The position numbers and the translations under genes are program-made. The notes below the pieces were generated by a model. It made no database searches, was not told where the DNA came from, and saw only the letters and a program-made list of their open reading frames with translations. Below are positions 1 to 13,600 of a DNA stretch of 64,000 nt, piece by piece. Within the stretch, counting starts at the first letter, position 1, and every line of letters begins with the position of its first letter. The stretch spans positions 7,502,001-7,566,000 of the forward strand of contig NC_088300.1 of the NCBI RefSeq assembly GCF_032854445.1. The letters run 5' to 3'. The DNA comes from Liolophura sinensis (Eukaryota; Mollusca; Polyplacophora; Chitonida; Chitonidae).

Positions 1-3000
1 TCAAGGAGGACGGAGTGAAAATTTACGCTTGAATTTTAGACTGAAACTTAAGTGTGGTTTTGGTGGTCGTTGGTTAAAAATATTATCCAACACCGGCCAA
101 CAATCCAAGGGAAGTCACTCGAAAGATATCGTGTAAAAATGGTCCGACCGCTCTGTTATCTTCCTGTGCGAAGCTACTATAAACTACATGTAGCAGTTTG
201 ACTTTAAAAATACATGGATAGTGTATGTTTCAGAAAAATGAAAAAAAAAACTCTAACCTTAAAGCCACCCAATTTCTGCCTGACACACCGGCATATTTCC
301 ACTGTCCGTGACAATCTGACAGATGGACATACAAAATATGCAAACTTTTCCCTTCTAAAGTACATATATAAATGATTACGAGGAATAAAATGTAGATGTT
401 ACATCCATGCTCTCCATGCCTAAATTTCTGCTAAGAAGCTCTGGTCTTTCATACGGAGATGTCTTTTTTCTGAAATGTCAGAATTCATACGACCTCATCC
501 ATCAACCAGACGAGATCTTTCCCAAAGGATCAAAGCCACTTAACACTACTTAACTTAAACAAATCTTGCGGTATATCTATGGGCTTATATCGGGCTCGTG
601 TATCCCGTGATTTAAGTTGCAATCCTCCAAAATTTTACCAGGGGTATGAAAATCCATTAAGGCATTTAAAGCTATAATATGCTAAAATGCTTGGTTCTAC
701 AAAAGTACGACTAACAACTAGCTTGATTTTAACAAAGTTTTCTTTATTTGGGATGTAAATTTATCAGACACACAAACCATGGTGTACACATAGGATGTGT
801 TGCGATAAACTGCACTTTTGTTTTGAAACAATCAAATGACAACCTACATTACTGGAGCTATCTGAACTTAATGGATCATTTAAACAGTAAATTAAAGTTC
901 ACTTTTAAAAACCTGACACCGCATTAACCAAACACAGAGAGTATTGCAACAATTTAAAGAATCAGATACAAATGTAATCGTAAACTTTCCTTATCAAGAA
1001 AAAATATTATTGGAGTCAAATGTACTCACAGACTGAGATTAAGAAAAGTACATGAACTTTACATCCTTTTTTAAAATCTTCACTGTACAAATAGAGTCCC
1101 ATAAAACTATCAACAGGACTGTCTATACTCTCATGATCAAACATTTAATTAAAGGGCTTGTTTGCGGACTTACAAATTATTCGGAAGGATTTTCTCAGTT
1201 TTGCAGGTGGCTCATTCTATATATTTGTGCTCAACATGATTCACATGGTTGTATGTCATTAAACAAGCTGGATTTTATCCTACGACAACAGAGCATTAGA
1301 TTAGCACTTATTGCTTATCACCAAAGAATGCAAAACTCAACTAATGAACAATTAATGTGGGACTCTACATCTTTATGAATGTTTTCATAATTAATAAACC
1401 CTTACACCGAGTACAAGGATATGAAACACTATTTACAATACATCTCAATCACACTGTACACAAACAGTTCAGTAACAAGTATATACAATATATGGTAATA
1501 TCAAAGGGATCATTGCATAACATCACGTAGGAAATTCGGTCCTCACTTAAAAATATAGTTCCATACATTTGTCTTATTTCCACGAATTGAGACGGTGGCG
1601 TTTTGATGTGCTCTTCTTTTCGCGATTAACCATGGCTATACAAAGAGTAACAAAACCTAATCACACATTCACATTTCTATTCAGATGATCAGCAGAGTTT
1701 GGTATGCTAGAATTTTTTTTACTTATTGAGCCCTTTAAATATTCGATAATTTTTTCTTCTAATGACTATTATTAAAGGAAACAAAAAAAATAACTAAAAA
1801 ACACTGTATGAAATTGCTTGTCAGAACCATAAAATTAAACGCATTCCTGATTAACAAAGCTCTTCACTTCACAATTCCTAAATTACATGTGCAAGACTTA
1901 CAATATGTAACTATAGTTAATACATGTACAAATTAAAGCTTCAGCACAACAGGAAAGAGGAATACATACATACAGATGTAATACCACCTATTGAATAAAT
2001 TGAAAACTGAAAGTACGGGTACTTAGGTTTGCTTACCTGTTGAGCTCTGTTACACAGACCTGTATCTTTCCTCCTATGCCTATGACCTTACAGGCAAAGC
2101 AGCTCAATATCTCCTTAATAGTAGACAGCCAGAAAACATACAGCATAATTCAGCACAAATCCACCACAAATCTTCCTAGCATTACATCTATATCTAAAAG
2201 AGTGTCATTTTGTTTACAGTTCAAACGTACAAAGAATTCAACATAGCACTTCAGTAGCCAATCAATTGGAGCAGTACATTTTCGTCAACACCTAGGTTAT
2301 CCTTTCTGCTATACATATTACCTCATTTTCAGGGACACAATACGGCAGACCTGAAGATGTCACTATGTTTTGGATGTGTAATGAGAGTGGTCTAACACCT
2401 AGGTCAATTAAGGAATGTATCAGGTGTGTTAACAGGTGAGATCAATCATGTGTATAATGTGAGAAAAATGGAAGTTGTCATCTATTCCTCACATTTATCC
2501 AAAGATTCAGGTTTGACTACTTTTCTACACCGTCCAGATTTTAAAACACTTTAAAAAGATTAATATGAAATGGAGAAGAGAAATACAGATGAAAACAACA
2601 ACCAAATTAAACACCTTTTGATGAAGCTGCATAGATTTCTTATGCAACATTAAAACGCACCTACTAACACTAACATTACTTTCCTCATTTCATCAAAAGA
2701 AAGGATAAACTATATGCATTTCCATGTACACAAGGATAGTGTCTTCTTCTGACTTTCACTACAACAGTAAATGACAGGCCGATATCACATGACTCACTCA
2801 GAATACTCACTCAGAAGATATGTGACAACAGAAATGTTGTCAAGAGAAACTTGACAACATGGTCAGCTACACAGGTGACCATCTGAGAAGAAAGTGAAAC
2901 CTCTAGCAGTTTCTCATCAACACAACCGCAATATCAGAACACAGGAAACACAAATACACTGTACAATGCAAGGGTGGTGCAAATAATGCAGCCAATTCTC

Positions 3001-4580
3001 AAAGAATTGTTTGATGACTATCAAGATAGGTATAATCACTCCTTTTAACAATAAATAAAGAATATTTGGCATAATATACTGCTGTATTCCCATACAAGTA
3101 ATTCAAAGTAAATAGCCATAAATATGAAAGTTTGCATTGGCACACAAAGAAAAATATCAACACATCAGAATCCAAGCTGTAAACTTGGAAAATATAAAGC
3201 CTGAAATAATATTGGAATCAAAGCACGTCATAATCAACATATCTTCAGATCAGCTGTACAATTCACATCAAGTGTTAAGGTAAAAAACCATTACATTTCC
3301 CCATTGGTCACTTCTATGAAGAGCAATTTACATAATTCATGATAATTATTTCACATGGGTCTGGTCACTGATGATGATGATATCTGATTGGATGATATTT
3401 GTCTCTGATGTAAAATCCATCACCTGCAGGAGACAGATCGGAGTCTTAGCCATCGCCACTGCTCAGGGCTTCAGGTGCAAAGCCTTGGTTGCAAAACTAT
3501 TCTATTCTTGAGCTTACTCTGCTGTCAGGTCTCTGTAAATTTTCATGCCAAAATATGTATGAGTGCAAAATCGTCTCTGATTAGATGTTTTAGGTACTGT
3601 ACATTTATCAACCCATGGCCATTGGGCAAGTTTTGAGGCTTTCACCCAGGAAATCCTATCTCCAAGCAAAAGCCAATCAGGTTGATTGTGTTTCCCTTTA
3701 ACTGTTGATATTTGTCATTTCATACTTAAAACATATGTGATCTGATCAATTTATGTGTTCAATCACAAATTTTTAGCTTTTTATCTCGGTCGTCTAAGCC
3801 ATTAATCACCCATTTTACAGCAAACGGATTCTTTGGAGCAGCAGAAAAAGACAAGACTTTGATCTGGCTCATTTCAGAGTAAAACATAACTGACCTGTAT
3901 ATATGTACAGTTACTGACTTACTCACACACAAAAAAAAACTCTTACCAGTTCAACTAAAATAAATGTTGTCAACATTTACAATTTCCTGACGACAGGTAA
4001 GGTGGATGGAGATGGTTGTGGGCAGTGTACATTCACCGATGATGTGGTTTGTCAACCTGAGGAAGATGCACCTCTAATATAGTTCTGCAACAGTAACTCT
4101 CCAACCAATAGAGACAAAAAAAATTCTATTGTTTTATGAAAGGCAAATTGTTTGGTGTAAATTAGTCATATCATTCAACATCATGTTGCAATATGCTCCT
4201 AAAATTTGTGTCAAGTGGTCCAGGAGCCATTTTCATCAAAGAGCCTTAATTTCCCTCCGTTTCACTGAGCCACTGAGCCAGAAAACTGTAAAGATGAATT
4301 AGTAAAGCAATGCTCTTGTCAAATAACTACGAAACTTGTTCACCGTAGATTGTTATTCTACACACACTAAATTTAGAACAAGGTTCTTCACTGAAATCTA
4401 GATCAGAGATTCACCCTACATTTCCTTGACATAATCGATCTGTTCATTAGCCACATCATGTTAAGCAATGTGCCACAATCAGTCGCAAAACAACTGCCAT
4501 TACTTAAACAGAGGTGCATCTTCCTGTTTTAGCTATTGATACATCCACACAGGTTTATTATATGCCCATCCTTACAAGCC
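1..4580. other. 3' flank of atlastin, no gene recognised
   Basis: AT-rich sequence with only short, non-conserved ORFs. Part is probably atlastin 3' UTR (minus strand). It holds a perfect 11-bp hairpin at 2834-2860 (arms ATGTTGTCAAG and its complement, 5-nt loop) and a perfect 16-bp inverted repeat, 4060-4075 against 4510-4525. Homopolymer runs occur around 240 and 3930. No conserved exon was seen on either strand. Confidence 0.6.
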
Positions 4581-4682
4581 TTAGTTGCGCTTCTTTGCAG
4601 TTGCAGACGATCGTGTTGCCGTTGATGTCACTGCGTGTTGAACACCTTGCTGTATGACCGCCATATATACAGGAGAAACAGC
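4581..4682 (-). CDS. ATL: Atlastin exon 13: C-terminal tail and stop
   Basis: Thirty-three residues starting [18 protein letters not shown] and ending SSATAKKRN then TAA at 4583-4581. It holds the C-terminal helix that aids fusion in other atlastins, and a basic end. A TTTATT (minus-strand AATAAA) lies only 22-27 nt past the stop at 4554-4559. Whether it is used is unknown. Confidence 0.88.
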   Translation of the reverse strand, partial: AVSPVYMAVIQQGVQHAVTSTATRSSATAKKRN

Positions 4683-7600
4683 CTGAAAACAACAAACAGG
4701 TTCTGGTTACAAGTTAAATAGATGTGATGTGTCATGTGATGGAGTTATTGTGATTCTGCTGGGCGATTAGATTTCATCCTGGTGTGTGCCCTGCATGAGT
4801 GTTCCTGTACATTCACAATAGCATTGCTCATGGTGTTGCCACACGGAAGCGCAACATGGAAGTGGATAACCTTTACCACTTTTAACAGTAACCTGTACCA
4901 GGCCAAGCAGAACTTTTCTTTAAAGTCTTAACGCCAATCAAATAAGCCATAGGACCAGGCACTATTTTCATCGTCTATGCGATGACATGGATCACAACTG
5001 AAAACAGATGTACCTAAAACACAACTCCCTTAAAGCAATTTTCTGAATTTGTCAAACCAGGCCCTATCCTCCTAATACAACTGTAAACAACATGTTCCAA
5101 TAGCATAATGTGACATGAGCGTACCTTTTCCCAAAGTGTGTCTGCCAGCTGGTCGATGTGCAGGCCCAGCTCCCGATACTCTCCACTGTACCTCACATAT
5201 AGCCAGGACACAAGCAGTATGAGGAACACACCTAACACCATGTTGACCAGGTTAGCCAGCGACTCCAGCCCCACAAAGCCAAACACACCTGACACCAGGT
5301 ACGACACCACCATCATCGTAAACAACACTGCCGGCGTACGAGCGGCGCTGAAAATGTTCTTGCTCTCATTGTGCTTCTGGAAACTTTCGTAGGCCTCCTG
5401 CAGCTCCTCCTGTAGACGCTCCTCGTACGTCTGGCTGAACTCGGGGCCGCCCATCTTCCGGGACGAGCGGAACATCTGTAAGGCATTCTGGTTACTCTTC
5501 TGGTGCTCTTTCTGCATATACTCAGGGTGGAGGTATGGCTTATCACCACCACAAGCCTGCAGAGAGAACAACGGGAAAGACTTTGTCAAAGACAAGAAAT
5601 GAAATACACCTATATATTAACTCACATACTTACGACAAAGTAATTTTTATATATTTTCTTCCATTGATTGTTTTAATTATTTCCTATGTGCTTTTGGGTT
5701 TGTGGATAAATTCACAAGTACTTGACTTATTCAACAGCAAACAGTTCAATGTTTGTAATGTAATGCTTTATTATGAAACAATGTTTAAGCAACATAAAAG
5801 AATATTTTCCTTATATGGGAATGGTTAAGTCAAAGGAGGAAACTGTCACAGGTCAGCTGTCTTAGACTTAATCTTCACTACAAAACATTTTACTGTGCTC
5901 ATGATCCTGAGCCCAGAGGAAAACCAGTGAGCATCCAGCTGGAAGAAGCAGTCTCTTGGTCATGAGCTAGAGGTCTAACGTTGCACACTTTTGGCTAAAC
6001 AACCTTTGTAAAAATTCATATTTGTAGATATAAACATAAAGCCAAAAAAAAAAAATAAATAAACATACAATTAAACACATACAACAATAATATAAGCTGC
6101 TTGACACAGCTCTAGACTATACATTATCACATGTCGGGCTCCTGTCAATAGCACTGACCTCTTCCATGAGTTTGTTATACAGTGTTTTGGCATTGGCCAC
6201 TGCTGCCAGATTGTTGGCTTCTGCTGTCGCCTGGAAAAACATAAAATTTTTTAAAAAATCAAGATTTGTCATTTACCATTAGCTTGCTAACTGAAGCAAC
6301 AACAGAACCATCAGTATCAAACTTGACTGTTCACAGCTTGCCAACATTTTGATTCTATACTCATGAATCCCAACTGGTCAACATAAATACACCATAGACA
6401 ATTAACTGTAACTTTTTTTCAAAACAGAGAAGTTGTGCAGATTACTTGTTTTGTAATAATATGCAAATTTGTAGCAAAACTTATGCAGTACAAATGTACT
6501 CATTTACAAAATAGACACAAAACTTAAATCAGACAAATCCTACCTGCAACATTGATTTTGGCTCTGGGAGTTCTTCCCCCTGGTAAATGTTGACGTAGGC
6601 CTAAAGAACACAAGGCTAGCTTACAGGCCATACTACTTGTACATATATGCTAGAAATGCAAGACTGTTATTTAGAGCAAAATAAATCTGCAATAAGAAAT
6701 TACTATAAAGATTGCTGAATGAATGAATGAATCATATTGTATTGAAAAAGACCGCTGAAGATAGTATATATTTGGTATGTACCGTTATTTTCCATTCCAT
6801 AGGGTAACTTTCCAAGCTTTACATACCATATTGACGACATTTGGGATTTTTTCAAAAGCTAAATTCAGTACATGTAACTTGCAGGAGTAAAATACGTGTA
6901 AATGATCTTTTGTTATTTGATGGTTATTCATCTAGTTTCCATCCAAAATGACCAACACATAGAAAAGAACAGCTTCACAATAATAAGGGAATCAACAGCA
7001 TAAACAATAAAATATCACACTTCTCGCAGACTAACAAAAGGTCACCTTGAAATACTCCACGAGTTCTTGACAGGTCACCTCCTGGCCGTTGATCTCCTTC
7101 ACGATCACATGCTTTGGGGACAACAGGTGTGGAACCAGGAAACGCAACTCTGTCTTAAAATCTTGCTCAATATCTACAAACAAGCAAACATTAAAAGGTA
7201 AAATGTGTGACGTGAGGTTCTCTGAAGTCTGAAAAAATATTTTTCTTTACGTGAGTTTTGGTATATGTACCACATACACTGACATTAAAATAAGGCATTC
7301 AGTCACAATAGTAAATTTCATAAATCTACATTGGCTAAGGTGCATTCTGTCAAAGTTGTATGGAACTGTTGAATGTGTGACAACAATACCACGTACATGT
7401 CGTCAGGAATAAGAAATGTCAATTTCACAGAACATCAATATGCGTATTACATATGTTACAAATACTAAAAACTGAATAATGCCACAGTATCAATCACTTT
7501 TGCTACTGCCTGCTAAATAATACTTTACTAACCACTACCACTTACCAATTACCCCAGCCTGGCCCACAAATGTCCTTCTTACCACAAGCGTACAAAAGGG

Positions 7601-10600
7601 TACACTGTGCATCTGTGTGTGTGCTCCACTGTACGTACACAACTGATTGCCTCCACTGACAGTGGCAATGTAACACAGATATACTGTTAGAGATTACAAT
7701 GGGAGCCCTGAAAGCTATTTAACAGTGTAAGCCTTCTACCAATGACTGTCAAGTGATGTTACATGACTGACAGCTCCCCATGGCCTTGAATGAACAATGC
7801 TGGACAGATGATCTCAGCCACAGAAATTATACTGTACACCATACGCAGGTAAATCCTTTCACTTCAAGTACGAAACTGTCTGCTGCATGGCAATGGCTAG
7901 AGTGGGGACAAGCAGAAACCACAGACATCATGTATCACAGTAAAATAATAATGGCCACATGTTGTAAAATTACCTCTTAATCTGCCATCAAAGTGTGGGT
8001 TGGTTGCTACCTTAAGACCTGGATGGGGCATCAAGAAACAGCTGATCTGTTCAAAACAGGAGCGGATATGGCGTCTTAGCTGCTGTAGTTCAGGGTGCTG
8101 TTTGTCTGAAATCTGTGTAAGAAGAGGAAGAATTGCTTTCAATGTGAATATTATTTCTTAACTATACTAACACTAACAATATATCTCCACCACACTGAAT
8201 TGTTTACTTTTCAAGAAAACTGCTGACACAGTAAACTAGGTTTCACTTTCCATTCTAGCCTTTAAATTGTACAGGTATCTATTTATTCTTACAATTTCAC
8301 ACTGTCGTAGATAAACTTCAAGCATTCATTCGTGCTGTCCTGTAGTTCAGGATTACAAACCTGTAAACGTCTGTCCAATATTTTTTGACCCCCAACATTT
8401 CCGTAAGAGGCCTCATAAGGAAAGCTCCAGTCCCGGACCAAAAATTCCAAATGCTGTAAGAGGGAAGGCAGATGATTTATTAATATATGACATGACACAG
8501 ACGAAAAAATATCAATGTACAGGTTCTGTGAAAGTACATGCATATTAGTAATGCAACAGTAAACCATTTGTTCACAAGCAAAGCTTGTAGACAAGCAGAA
8601 ACTTACTCAAAGTGCACTTCATACATTTGGGCAGTTGCCACGTGACATGAGGTGAGGACTTAAATCCTTAAAGTGGCAGCAAACTTTGAACTCTGACCTC
8701 ATGTGGTGCTTGTTTCCTGTCATTTTATTTGAGGTAATAGACCATAAACAAAAAGACATGGATATGGATTTAGTCTGTGCTCGAGTTTGAATGCCAGTCT
8801 GTAACAAACTACCTAGTTCTGTTCTGTCAGCCATCACCTCTCAAACACCACAGCTTACTGTGTTTGCCCTAACATTTTGGCAAGGCTAAATTACTCATTT
8901 GCCTGATTCTTGACTATAGAATCAAAGGTGTTTTGATATTTGTTTGAAACTGATTATAGACTATTGGGAAAATGTAAATTTCACATTCAGAATTGGTGTT
9001 GGTGAAACAATAAGAACTCACCTGAAAAGGTTTTGACACATTGTCATTGGCCTCCAGAGCAAGGCGGCCATATTCTGTGAAAAGCTGCAAAATATAAACA
9101 GAAAAGTTTTAAAAAAGTTAAAATACACAGATTTATTTTTTATGATTCTATATTTACAAGCTTCATAAAATTATTTTGTCTAAATTTTGTTTTAGCACCA
9201 GTTATGTAGAAGGACTCCTGTATTTCAATGACGACAGCACAAACATAAAATTGCGGAGTCAGTATCTATTAGGTATTTTGCTATATTGGATACGTGCAGT
9301 TAACAGGGTCTTAGATTTCAGAACATCTCAGAAATCCATTTGTCTTCTGGCAAAAACAAGTACATGTAAACCAACAGCTTTGTTCAGTCTGATAATAACT
9401 GAATGATTGATGGTACGAACAACAACATATGGGAAAATAACAGGATTCAACAGACAAATATTTAAAACATTTAGACACAAATAAGAGACTGGTTGCCGTG
9501 TGAAATATTTCTCTCTCAATGCTCAATCAGTGAGATTACCTGAAGATGCTGCAAATCATCTTCCTGTATGTTTTGGGATAAGTTATACACCTGTAAACAG
9601 AAAACAAATCACCTACAGAGTTCATCACTTCACACAATAAAATTCATTATATGGTATAAAATGTCTTCAACAACATGCTTCTGGTAACTAAGACTACATG
9701 TAATTGTGTTCAATTTAACACATTAAAATAACAAGATGGTGTTTAAATAAACTTTCAGTTAATTTATTTACTTATTTGATTGGTGTTTTACGCCGTACTC
9801 AAAAATATTTTACTTATGCGACAGCGGCCAGCATTATGGTGTGAAGAAACCAGGCAGAGCCTGGTGGAAACACACAACCATTCGCAGGTTGCTGGCAGAC
9901 CTTCCCATGTACGGCCGGAGAGGAAGCCGGCACAAGCTAGACTTGAACTCACAGCGACTGCATTGGTGAGAGGCTCATGGGTCATTATGCTGCACTAGCA
10001 TGCTAACCAACTGAGCCATGGAAGCCCCCTAGTTTTCAGTTAAGGGTATAAAATACTATGTACATCTTATGTCTGTACTTACATGTCTGTTAAGTGAAGA
10101 AATGATTGCTGGGTATCACGGCGTCAAGAAGCATTACAATCATGGTGTTTTTCTATTCCCTCACTACATCATGTTAATCTCAACTAACTCTCCCTGTGAA
10201 ACAGGGATATAATGTTAATAGTATGTACTTATCTGTGAATGTTTATCGATGACAAACCAGAGGGCTGATTGTAGACCAGATGATCTAAGAACTAAACTCA
10301 CAGTAAAAGGGCCACGGAATCTGGCTGTCCAGAATATTTTTGATGACTTTAGGGAACAGAATGTGTTATACTGCTGATTCACACTCACCTGCACAGAGCT
10401 TAACATAGTGCTGAGAGCAAACACTGTAGCACAATCTCTCACTGTAGATTCACTGTCAAAGGCCCCTTGCGTGTCCATCAACAATACTGCCACCTGGAAA
10501 GTAAATTACATTACTATCATGCTGAAGTTATATATAGTGCTAGAACTTCATGCTTAATGTCCAGGGACCGTTTGTTCAAAGTTGGTTTAAGACTTAATAC

Positions 10601-13600
10601 CAGGTTTAACTTTAAGACAAGTCTTCAATATTAAACTTAGCCTATAAAAATTGTGCACCAGTATATTAAATATGAACTAAAACTGCTGCTATTATACTTT
10701 GACATTAAAGAACTGAAATGGCCTCTGAGTTTGGCTAAAATTGTAAATATAAAATATGACTTAATACCAATATTAGCCAATACACTTTCAAACAACTGGG
10801 CTGAGGTGGTATAATCTATCGTTGACTTCTGAAATAGACTGTGTGGCATTTACTGAACCTAGTTTAGCCCCAAATCATTTAAACTTCATGATTCCACCAG
10901 CATTTAACAATATCTCTTCAAGACAACACAATCATGAAAAGCTTGTTATATAAAACTTGTATTACCAAAATCAAACAGGACACATTTAATGTTCAGTGCT
11001 ATATTTCAAAATCTTCCCTGACCACTGACCAGCCATGTTGACCATCACATTCCTGCTACTGTGACAGTCTCAGCACACTCCTCCTTGTCTCTCACCTCCT
11101 CTCCATTAGGTAATGTTAGGATGAAGGGCTCACTCCACATGAGGATGCCTGTCGTGTCCCTCTCTGCCCCACCCCTCCACGAGAAACCTTCTAGGGGTGA
11201 ATTGTCATCTCCCAGCCAGTCTGAACCACCCTAAAGAAAAAAAATTTACACATCAGCTACAATCAGCATGTCTTCAATAGTGTGCCAAGCTGTCTGAGTC
11301 ATTTCAGCGTGCAATGAATCTGGAATATTCATAAAGCCACTACACTGCAAAACAACCAACAATAGATATTAATCACCCAGATTTTAGGATTTCCAAATGA
11401 CTGATTTTATTGAATTTTCTGTATATTCCAGTGTTCCTGTTACAGCTAAGTCTTTCTCTTGGAAAGATGAATTACTTAGAAGTACATACAGTTATAGTAT
11501 AGTTACAGTTCAGACTGGTATACAAAAAGTATACAACACAGCAGCATTCCACTGGGTGTAAGGTATGTTCTGGAAAGCTTCTGGCTGATAGTTTTGGGGT
11601 AAGATCAATTCTGTTTCATCACAATGACATAAGTGGCAATAAGTTCCTTGCTTAATATATAAATAGCTTTTGTCAAAAGAAAATTTTATTCTTTCAAAAA
11701 CTAATTGCTGGAAAGACAATAGTAAAACAGAAGACAGTTAATTGAGACACACTAACCTCTGCACTTAGATATCTCAAGAAGAAGTCTAGGAGGAATGATT
11801 TTCCCTTTCGGAAGGCGCCAGCGACTGAGACGACGACAGCTTTCTTGTCCTTGACTCTAGGGTCAAACAGGATGGCCTCGAGTGCGGCCTCGTCCAGTTC
11901 GAATGAGTGATCATCTCCAGTTAGGACTATAGGCACAGGTTCACCCTTCAACCGAGCCCCTGTTGCCGAGACTGCAAACACACAACACTCAATAAAGAAC
12001 ATGCAAGCAACATGGCCTCAGACAATCTTACAGGTATCCTTCCCCATAAAATGCAGTCATGAAATCTGAAGCAAAAATAAAAAAAAAAACAAAAAAAAAA
12101 AAAACAAACAAACAAAAACACACTAAAATTACTACATGAACATGTTGTGTTTTTTACACTGTGAAAAACACATGGATTTCTTGATGCAGTCTTCAATAAT
12201 GAGATCAATGACACTTGCAAAATCTCATCGTGAGGTAAAAGTTTTGATATATTGGAAAAACATCAACAATAATAATATACTACAAATGCCTACCATAACA
12301 TGACAGTGGCTGAAAGGTATCATACCATTCATACAACATTAACTTGTTGACTTACAAGAACAAACAAATTTTATTTATTTATTTATTTGCTTAGTGTTTT
12401 ACAAAGTACTCCTGAACATTTCATTTATAAATGCAACAGTCGCCAGCATTATGATGGGAGGGAACCAAGCGCAGAGCCTGGGAGAAATCCACACCCAAAT
12501 TTAAGGCGCGTATCATGTATAAGGCCATTTCAAGCTGACTCCAAATTCATCATGTTTTTTTTTAATAATTTTTTTTTCTTGTCTCCAAAGTAAATATAAT
12601 GTAAGTCTTTACAATGGACTTTTGGGTCCACATGCAAGTACTGCATCTTCATCTGTATTTAATGTGAAAATGTAACAGCTAGAGCTTGTTTACAAGACTA
12701 ACAAGAATCAATGATGTCAATCATGAATGCGCTTCAGTTTTTCCATATGGCCCAAAAGTCCACCAGAGAACTTCTATGTCTTGTTTGGGTATTTTATTTA
12801 CTGTAAAAAGTGTAAAAAAAAAAAAAAAAAAAATTAAAAAACATATTCTGAATCTGCAGGAAATGGCCTTTGAGATGGCGCATACTTTATCTAAATGCGG
12901 TTTCCTTTCAGAACATGTAGACTTAAATCATCGGCCTTGGCTATGAGAGATTCTCAGAACTTGGTGTTTAAGTTGAACATCATAACAAACACTCTGTGTT
13001 GGTTATGTATAATTTGTCATTGTCTACACACATTGACTTAAGCTGGTCAATGCCATGACACTCAGATTAACATGCAGATACTAAGCATGTACTGGCATAA
13101 AATAATCCTGATCAGGTTTGAAAAATAACTACATTAGCTTTGGTTGCCAGACTACAATGCAATAAGAAACAGAAGTTAGCTTTGAAATATCTTAATGGTT
13201 CAAGACTTCTCAAAAGTCATTCACTATTACGAATCCCACATGACTGAGCAGAATCTATGCACAGTACTGTCCACGCAAGGAACATTTTAAAAATAAGTAC
13301 TGTTTAAGCAAAAATGACACTTGCTTAAGTAAGATGAGTAGCCTCCCTTGATCCTCTTACAAGCTGTTGTCAGAGGTGCCAAGTAGGACATAGCAGATGG
13401 TTACATTCACAATGCATAAATAGCATCCATAGAGAATTTACCCCTTACGTGTAGCTGATATCTATATGCAACATTCACATCATAGGGCATCATAAAGACA
13501 ACGGCTGAAAAGTAACATGCCAAGAAGCCTTTTACTATGTATATCAGATACTTGTAGACTTTGAACTTTTGTATTGATTATACGCTTAAAATTTTATGTT

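Noticed and set aside
3395-3500. Minus-strand GC-richer patch reading CNQGFAPEALSSGDG then stop
   Set aside because: Looked like a terminal exon, but no convincing acceptor precedes it and no match is known to me.
9780-9998. Overlapping ORFs on both strands (similar at 25699-25911)
   Set aside because: They lie inside SINE copies. Short conserved-looking peptides come from the SINE core, not a gene.
9940-10018. tRNA gene-like A and B boxes
   Set aside because: They form the head of a SINE with target duplications. No cloverleaf of a functional tRNA could be completed.
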